A program made the position numbers and the translations under genes. This document shows positions 7,173 through 11,977 of a DNA stretch of 11,977 nt, piece by piece. The notes under the pieces were generated by a model. The model had not been told where the DNA came from and did not search any database. It saw only the letters and a program-made list of their open reading frames with translations. Source of the DNA: an uncultured Desulfuromonadales bacterium (GTDB lineage Bacteria > Desulfobacterota > Desulfuromonadia > Desulfuromonadales > Geopsychrobacteraceae); contig CALZHQ010000117.1 in NCBI GenBank assembly GCA_945787295.1, positions 1 through 11,977 of the forward strand, in the 5' to 3' direction. The first letter of the stretch is position 1; the number at the start of each line of letters is the position of its first letter.

Positions 7173-9671
7173 ATGCAACTACCTGCCCTCCCCATCGAGC
7201 CCTTACTGCCAGGAATCACAGACGCCCTGAGCAATCACGCGATCGTTATCCTGCAAGCCCCCCCAGGGGCCGGAAAAACAACCCGCGTCCCGCTGGCCCT
7301 GCTGACGGCAGATTTTCTCAGCGAGAAAAAAATCCTGATCCTCGAACCACGCCGGCTGGCTGCCAGTAACGCAGCGCGCTTTATGGCCAGAATGCTCAGC
7401 GAGCCGGTTGGCCAAAGGGTTGGCTACTGCATCCGCTATCAACGCAAAGTCTCCCCGGCGACCCGGATCGAAGTTGTCACCGAAGGGGTCCTGACCAGAC
7501 GTCTGCAACAGGACCCGGAACTGCGCGGCGTGGGACTGGTCATTTTTGATGAATTTCACGAGCGGCATCTGCAATCCGACCTGGCGTTGGCCCTCTGCCT
7601 CGATATCCAGCAGGAGTTACGGGACGATCTCAAGCTGCTCATCATGTCCGCGACCCTGGATGCTGAACCGCTCGCCGACAAACTCAAGGCTCCAATTCTC
7701 ACCAGCGCCGGGCAAAGTTTTCCGGTGACGACAAACTACCTGCCCGGCAAGCAGCGGCAGCCTATCGTTGAGCAAACCGTCTCTGCGATCCGTTATGCGC
7801 TAACAGAGACCGAAGGCGACCTGCTGGTCTTTTTACCAGGCGAAGGAGAGATTCGACGCTGTCAGGAGCAGTTAGCTGGGACAACCGACACAACCATTAT
7901 CTGCCCCCTGTACGGCAACCTCTCTTTTATTGAGCAGGAACGGGCTATCCAGCCAGCCGACCGGCGTAAAATCGTTTTGGCGACCAATATTGCCGAGACC
8001 AGCTTGACGATCGAAGGGATTAGAGTGGTCATCGACAGCGGCTACTCCAGACAGCCCCGCTTCGACTCGAGCAGCGGGTTGACCCGCCTGCAACTGAGTC
8101 AAATCTCTCAGGCCAGTGCCACCCAGCGAGCAGGACGGGCCGGAAGGCTGGGTCCGGGTCACTGCTATCGCCTCTGGAGCGAGGGAAGTCATCAGGCCCG
8201 CCTCCCCTTTACCCCGGCGGAAATCAGAACCGCCGACCTGAGTAACCTGGTGCTCGATCTGCTTGCCTGGGGAGTCACCGATCCGCAACAGCTGTTCTGG
8301 CTCGATCCACCCAGCCCGACCGCCTGGCAAGGCGGGATCGATCTCCTCACGCTGCTCGGCGCTCTCAACAGGCACCAACAGCTTAACAGTGTCGGCCATA
8401 AATTAGCCAAGCTGCCCACACATCCGCGCCTTGGCCGCCTCCTGATCGCCGCCGAAGAGAACAACCTGCTAGAACTCGGCTGTGAACTGGTGGCCCTGCT
8501 GAGCGAAGCCGATCCCTACTTCAACCGAGCAGCAACCCGGCAAAGTGACAGCGATATCCTTGATCGCCTGGAGCTGAGTCAACAACAGCACAATTCTGCG
8601 AGATTTTCAGCAATCCTCCGGGCCGGGCAATACTGGCGCAGGTTTTTCAAACTGCCATCCCAGTCCGGCAGAGATGTCTGGACAGCAGAACAACTCGCCC
8701 TGCTGCTGGCGGCCGCCTATCCCGACCGGATCGGCAAAGCCCGTCAACCAGGGGCAAAACGTTACCAGTTAAGCTCCGGACAAGGGGTCCATCTCAGCGA
8801 CAAATCTGCAGTTCATTCAGAGCTGCTGATCGCTGTCGAAATACGCACCCGCAAGGACGGAGAAGCCGAGATCTGCCTGGCCAACAGCATCGACAAGGCG
8901 GCACTGGACAAACTTTATCCCGAGCGGCCCTGGCAGTCGCAGTGTTACTGGGATCGAAAGGAAGGCCGGGTCATTGCCTGTGAACAGCAACTGATCGGAG
9001 CACTGGTCATCAATCAACGTGCCAGCAAACCGCCACAAGAATTGGCCCAACAGGCGATAATCGAAGCTTTACGCAGCGAAGGTCTGCAATTGCTCAACTG
9101 GAGCGAAAAAGCCGAGAGCTTCCGCGCTCGTTTGCAATTTCTGCACGACAACCTGCCAGAGCAATCCTGGCCTGACTATTCTGATCAGAGTCTATCAGAA
9201 TCCCTGCAAGAGTGGCTGCTCCCCTACCTCGGCAAGGCCCGCAATCGCAGCGATCTGCAGAAGATAGATCTGCTCGCGGCTCTCAGCAGTCGTCTCGATT
9301 GGCAACAACGGCAACAGCTGGAGAGGTTGGCACCGGAGCGGATCAGCGTCCCGAGTGGATCGAGAATCAAAATCGAATACCCTCCGGATGGCAAACCGAT
9401 TCTCGCCGTCAAGCTACAGGAAATGTTCGGCCAGATCGACACGCCACGGATCGCCGCCGGACAGGTACCGGTCATCATTCATTTGCTGTCACCTGCCGGT
9501 CGCCCCTTGCAGATCACCCAGGATCTGCAACACTTTTGGAAACAGAACTATCCAGAAGTGCAGAAAGAGATGAAAGGTCGTTACCCGAAACATCCCTGGC
9601 CGGACAACCCGCTCGATGCGCTAGCGACCGCCAAAACAAAACGTAAACTCTCACAGGAGAATAAAAAATGA
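7173..9671 (+). CDS. hrpB: ATP-dependent RNA helicase HrpB (DEAH/RHA family)
   Basis: At 832 residues it is close to the usual HrpB length of about 810-850. The helicase motifs appear in order: Walker A GAGKT (32-36), TEGVLTRR (motif Ib region, 103-110), DEFH (126-129, the HrpB form of the DEAH box), SAT (159-161), ATNIAETSLT (270-279) and QRAGRAGR (318-325). The C-terminus has the HrpB-specific features IEYPPDGKP, LQEMFGQ and GRYPKHPWPDNP (802-813). The family consists of DExH-type NTPases thought to remodel RNA, but the cellular role of HrpB is poorly defined. The start is the ATG at 7173, which directly precedes the conserved N-terminal LPALPIEP stretch; no clear ribosome site is seen. Its stop overlaps the start of the enoyl-CoA hydratase gene (ATGA), so the two are co-transcribed. 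Confidence 0.95.
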   Translation: MQLPALPIEPLLPGITDALSNHAIVILQAPPGAGKTTRVPLALLTADFLSEKKILILEPRRLAASNAARFMARMLSEPVGQRVGYCIRYQRKVSPATRIEVVTEGVLTRRLQQDPELRGVGLVIFDEFHERHLQSDLALALCLDIQQELRDDLKLLIMSATLDAEPLADKLKAPILTSAGQSFPVTTNYLPGKQRQPIVEQTVSAIRYALTETEGDLLVFLPGEGEIRRCQEQLAGTTDTTIICPLYGNLSFIEQERAIQPADRRKIVLATNIAETSLTIEGIRVVIDSGYSRQPRFDSSSGLTRLQLSQISQASATQRAGRAGRLGPGHCYRLWSEGSHQARLPFTPAEIRTADLSNLVLDLLAWGVTDPQQLFWLDPPSPTAWQGGIDLLTLLGALNRHQQLNSVGHKLAKLPTHPRLGRLLIAAEENNLLELGCELVALLSEADPYFNRAATRQSDSDILDRLELSQQQHNSARFSAILRAGQYWRRFFKLPSQSGRDVWTAEQLALLLAAAYPDRIGKARQPGAKRYQLSSGQGVHLSDKSAVHSELLIAVEIRTRKDGEAEICLANSIDKAALDKLYPERPWQSQCYWDRKEGRVIACEQQLIGALVINQRASKPPQELAQQAIIEALRSEGLQLLNWSEKAESFRARLQFLHDNLPEQSWPDYSDQSLSESLQEWLLPYLGKARNRSDLQKIDLLAALSSRLDWQQRQQLERLAPERISVPSGSRIKIEYPPDGKPILAVKLQEMFGQIDTPRIAAGQVPVIIHLLSPAGRPLQITQDLQHFWKQNYPEVQKEMKGRYPKHPWPDNPLDALATAKTKRKLSQENKK

Positions 9672-10450
9672 GCTACGAAAACCTGCTGCTGGACATCCGG
9701 GATCACATCGCCCTGCTGACAATCAATCGGCCGAAAGCGCTGAATTCGCTCAATCCGCCAACCTTAATCGAACTGTCGCAGGCAATTGCCTCCCTGCAGG
9801 ACAACCCGGAGGTCAAAGTGATCATTCTCACCGGGGCCGGTGAAAAAGCCTTTGTCGCCGGAGGTGACATTTCGGTCATGCAGCCCCTCGGGCCACTCGA
9901 AGCCCGCCAGGTCGCGCAACAGGCGCAGCAGCTGTTTAATGATATCGAATACGGTGACAAGGTGGTTATCGGCGCCATCAACGGCTATGCCTTAGGCGGC
10001 GGCTGCGAACTGGCGATGGCCTGCGATATCCGCATCGCCTCCGGCAATGCGAAATTCGGTCAACCGGAAATCAACCTTGGCATCATCCCCGGCTGGGCCG
10101 GCACGCAGCGGCTGCCACGACTGATCGGTAAAGGCAAAGCCAAAGAGCTGATGTTCACTGGCGACATGGTCAGCGCCGCAGAAGCACAACAGCTCGGCTT
10201 GGTCAATCAGGTTGTCAGTCAAAACGAGTTGTTGAATACGGCCCGGCAGATGGCGGAAAAGATCGCTGGCAAATCACAGGTTGCGATCCAACTGATCAAA
10301 CAAGCGGTCGATAACGGCATGGAGATGGAAAGCCGAAAAGCATTCATTTATGAAGCGGACCTGTTCGGCCTCTGCTTTGCGACCGAGGATCAGAAAGAAG
10401 GGATGGCGGCATTTCTGGAAAAACGCCAAGCGATTTGGCAAGACAGATAA
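9668..10450 (+). CDS. Enoyl-CoA hydratase / short-chain crotonase
   Basis: The 260-residue protein belongs to the crotonase superfamily and should add water to, or remove it from, short-chain acyl-CoAs (for example crotonyl-CoA to 3-hydroxybutyryl-CoA). Both catalytic glutamates are present 20 residues apart, as in classical hydratases: Glu114 in ALGGGCELAMACDI and Glu134 in FGQPEINLGIIPG. The oxyanion-hole segments are AFVAGGDI (61-68) and GYALGGG (106-112). The stretch usually written PGAGGTQRL reads PGWAGTQRL here. The start is well set: AGGAG at 9655-9659 lies 8 nt upstream, and the ATG overlaps the helicase TGA by four bases, indicating translational coupling. The exact substrate cannot be read from sequence, since no beta-oxidation or butyrate genes are adjacent. 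Confidence 0.92.
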   Translation: MSYENLLLDIRDHIALLTINRPKALNSLNPPTLIELSQAIASLQDNPEVKVIILTGAGEKAFVAGGDISVMQPLGPLEARQVAQQAQQLFNDIEYGDKVVIGAINGYALGGGCELAMACDIRIASGNAKFGQPEINLGIIPGWAGTQRLPRLIGKGKAKELMFTGDMVSAAEAQQLGLVNQVVSQNELLNTARQMAEKIAGKSQVAIQLIKQAVDNGMEMESRKAFIYEADLFGLCFATEDQKEGMAAFLEKRQAIWQDR

Positions 10451-10498
10451 CTGTAATCGATATCAATGAAAAACCAGCAATAACAAGAGGTTCAGTCG

Positions 10499-10540
10499 AG
10501 GCAAAATGCCTTCAATAATATCGGTAAAGCCGATATCGGC
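10499..10540. repeat. Cluster of small inverted repeats upstream of the cytochrome gene
   Basis: AGGCA-AAA-TGCCT (10499-10511) is a 5-bp hairpin. GCCGATATCGGC (10529-10540) is a perfect 12-bp palindrome. It overlaps an alternative hairpin, ATATCGG-TAAAG-CCGATAT (10518-10536), and the two could not form together. None is followed by a U run, so a simple terminator for the hydratase transcript is unlikely. Operator or leader structure is more plausible. Confidence 0.45.
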
Positions 10541-10562
10541 TGGAATGTCGACCGATGTCTAT

Positions 10563-10578
10563 TGGTTTCAAACCTGCC
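10563..10578 (+). promoter_or_regulatory. Possible sigma-54 type promoter (GG-N10-GC) for the cytochrome gene
   Basis: TGGTTTCAAACCTGCC has GG and GC exactly ten bases apart, with TG before the GC, as in -24/-12 promoters. It lies about 55 bp upstream of the cytochrome ATG. Only half of the flanking consensus matches. The same bases form a palindrome (GGTTT-C-AAACC), so the site may instead bind a repressor or be chance. Confidence 0.25.
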
Positions 10579-10632
10579 AGACATTAATCTCGACTTATCA
10601 TTGTTACGCGCACTGCGCAGAAAGGGACCATC

Positions 10633-10944
10633 ATGAAAAAGATTACCATGATTCTGTTGCTTGTTGCCTTTGCTGTTTCCTCTGCTGTAGCGATCGAAGG
10701 CGGCAATCCACGCAAAGGAAAATACCTGTTCAAGAAGAACTGCAAATCCTGCCACACTGATGGAGCTGAAGGTGGCGAAGTCACACCACTCACCAAAACG
10801 ATGGCGCAGTGGGATAAATACTTTCAAAAAAATCAGCATCCAGAAGGAGTCTGGGACAATTTCAGCGAGCAGGACCTGATCGACATTAACCAGTTCCTGT
10901 TTGACCATGCCGTCGATTCGGACCAACCGGAAACCTGTGGCTGA
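10633..10944 (+). CDS. Secreted mono-haem c-type cytochrome
   Basis: The 103-residue precursor has a typical signal peptide: MKK, a hydrophobic core (ILLLVAFAV) and a likely cleavage after Ala-Val-Ala20. That leaves a mature periplasmic protein of about 83 residues. One haem-binding motif, CKSCH (37-41), supplies the covalent attachment and the proximal His41. The only Met in the mature part is Met57, 16 residues after the motif; His69 and His92 are other candidate axial ligands. A TMAQWDKYF stretch and a C-terminal QPETCG with a third Cys are further landmarks. It would carry electrons in the periplasm; partners are not encoded here. The start is supported by AAGGGA about 5 nt before the ATG. 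It is preceded by 182 bp of non-coding DNA, so it probably has its own promoter. Confidence 0.88.
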   Translation: MKKITMILLLVAFAVSSAVAIEGGNPRKGKYLFKKNCKSCHTDGAEGGEVTPLTKTMAQWDKYFQKNQHPEGVWDNFSEQDLIDINQFLFDHAVDSDQPETCG

Positions 10945-11033
10945 TTCGCGCAGAAACAGTCAGAAAATCAAAAGCCCCGTCAGTTCGTGCAAAACATTAA
11001 CTTAACGTGTTGAAAAGCACGGTCTGAAACAAG

Positions 11034-11074
11034 AATCCCCCTTCCTCTCAATGAGTTAGGGGGATTGCTTTTGC
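11034..11074 (+). terminator. Rho-independent terminator downstream of the cytochrome gene
   Basis: AATCCCCCT (11034-11042) and AGGGGGATT (11058-11066) form a perfect 9-bp GC-rich stem. An inner CTC/GAG pairing lies within the 15-nt loop, and GCTTTTGC follows. It lies about 90 bp past the cytochrome stop. It may also stop the minus-strand dehydrogenase transcript, but the U run on that side is poorer. Confidence 0.7.
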
Positions 11075-11166
11075 AGGAAAAATCTTTTTTGCTGATCGGC
11101 TTGCGACACGACTAGATCGCTGGAAGTCTTACAGACATTGTCTCACACCTTTCATTTCTAGCCGAA

Positions 11167-11977
11167 CTACAGCGACCAGTTCAGGGACGTCTTCTGCTCG
11201 GAGAGCGTCCAGAGTTTGGCTGCCATTTTCCGGTCCAGGGCGAGCGTATCTAACGGGCACTCGCCAACAGGGCCGACCGTCTCTGCTCTTTTTGTCGGGC
11301 CATAGAGCTTTTCAGACTCCAACTCCTCTTCTGTTGCACACATAACTTCGGGCCAGGAGCCCTTCTCGGCGGATTGTGCGATCATGCGAGAGAGTATCGA
11401 CCAGACAACCTTATTGAAGCTGCTAGCCGTGTCCATCAGCAAATTGGTTCGGGACGCACCGGGGTGGCAGACTTGCACCTGTAGGTTCTTGCCCGCGGCT
11501 TGGACTCGGCGTTGCAGCTCGTAGCCGAACATCATCTGTGCCAGCTTGCTCTGGGCGTAGGAGTTCCAAGCGGTGTACTTGTTGTCGAAGTTGAGGTCTT
11601 CGAACTGAATTTTCTTCAGCCCCATTTTATACGCGTTGCTACCGACAACCACGATGCGCCCCTCCGACTCTTCGATCCGCTCGAAGAGCAATCCACACAG
11701 GAGGAAATGACCGAAGTGGTTCACACCGAGCTGGCTTTCAAAGCCGTCCACGGTGATCTCCTGCTTGGCCACCTGCGCGATGGCGGCGTTGCAGATGAGC
11801 GCGTCTATGCGGGGGACCTTCTCCATGACTTCCGCCGCCGCTTCCCGCACGGAATCTAATACTCCCAGATCCATACGCACGAAAGTCACGTCAGCATCAC
11901 TGCCAAACTCCTGTTTCAGGGTCTTGATGGCTGCAGTTGACTTATCGGCGTTGCGGTTCATCATCACCACTTTTGCG
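11167..11977 (-). CDS. Short-chain dehydrogenase/reductase, N-terminus outside window
   Basis: The frame stays open to the right edge, where it reads AKVVMMNRN, the second beta strand of a Rossmann fold. Only the glycine-rich TGxxxGIG segment (about 20-30 residues) is missing. Seen are the adenine-contact Asp in VRMDLG, CNAAI in place of the usual NNAG, and VNHFGHFLL. The catalytic triad is the Ser of VVGSNAY, the Tyr of NSYAQSK and its Lys four residues on. HPGASRTNLL follows. The pattern resembles the retinol-dehydrogenase / WW-domain oxidoreductase-like SDR branch, NAD(P)-dependent with unknown substrate. The C-terminus ends in TAG. Codon use differs from the plus-strand neighbours: Lys is mostly AAG (12 against 6) and Phe mostly TTC (8 against 2), while the hydratase gene uses AAA 12 to 2. 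This suggests a separate origin. Confidence 0.9.
   Translation of the reverse strand, partial: AKVVMMNRNADKSTAAIKTLKQEFGSDADVTFVRMDLGVLDSVREAAAEVMEKVPRIDALICNAAIAQVAKQEITVDGFESQLGVNHFGHFLLCGLLFERIEESEGRIVVVGSNAYKMGLKKIQFEDLNFDNKYTAWNSYAQSKLAQMMFGYELQRRVQAAGKNLQVQVCHPGASRTNLLMDTASSFNKVVWSILSRMIAQSAEKGSWPEVMCATEEELESEKLYGPTKRAETVGPVGECPLDTLALDRKMAAKLWTLSEQKTSLNWSL

Noticed and set aside
7872..8399. 175-codon open frame on the minus strand inside the helicase
   Set aside because: It overlaps the conserved helicase motifs QRAGRAGR and NIAETSLT on the other strand, so it is a by-product of codon bias.
9212..9646. 144-codon plus-strand frame within the helicase C-terminus
   Set aside because: It lies in another frame over the conserved HrpB C-terminal domain; its product is low-complexity and unlike any known fold.
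10492..10926. Minus-strand 144-codon frame over the cytochrome, and a plus-strand frame at 10506-10760
   Set aside because: The cytochrome frame has a signal peptide, CXXCH and a ribosome site; the others have no supporting signals.

Overview
The window looks like ordinary chromosome of a mid-GC Gram-negative bacterium. The soluble REC/PAS/HisKA signalling proteins, the GGDEF-EAL protein, the small periplasmic mono-haem cytochrome c and the HrpB helicase would fit a Desulfuromonas/Geobacter-like deltaproteobacterium. That assignment is inference from gene style; there is no rRNA or other marker gene here.

Layout, left to right. (1) The last 64 codons of an unrecognised plus-strand gene end at 195 and converge on a minus-strand thiamine-diphosphate enzyme of the acetolactate synthase type (239-2014). 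A near-perfect terminator hairpin serves both. (2) A minus-strand signalling block covers 2187-6892. Its first gene encodes a double-receiver protein (REC-REC). A PAS-HisKA-HATPase sensor kinase follows 4 nt after that gene's stop codon. After a terminator comes a REC-REC-PAS-GGDEF-EAL cyclic-di-GMP protein. Its first 256 residues are a clear paralogue of the stand-alone double receiver. (3) A divergent, AT-rich region of about 280 bp leads to the plus-strand pair hrpB-like helicase (7173-9671) and enoyl-CoA hydratase (9668-10450), whose start and stop overlap as ATGA. (4) A 182-bp spacer with several inverted repeats precedes a secreted mono-haem cytochrome c (10633-10944), followed by a strong hairpin terminator. 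(5) A minus-strand short-chain dehydrogenase/reductase runs off the right edge. Its codon usage differs clearly from its neighbours.

The most coherent unit is the signalling block. The kinase and the double receiver probably form one phosphorelay, and the downstream GGDEF-EAL protein carries the same kind of input module. The first receiver of both proteins is degenerate: one has lost the phospho-accepting Asp altogether, and both lack the acidic pair and the Lys. The kinase reads as though it was once fused to the double receiver, because the reading frame continues in register after a one-base shift. I saw no mobile element, CRISPR array, tRNA, rRNA or phage-like module. I do not see strong evidence for an undescribed system beyond this duplicated pseudo-receiver/receiver module.
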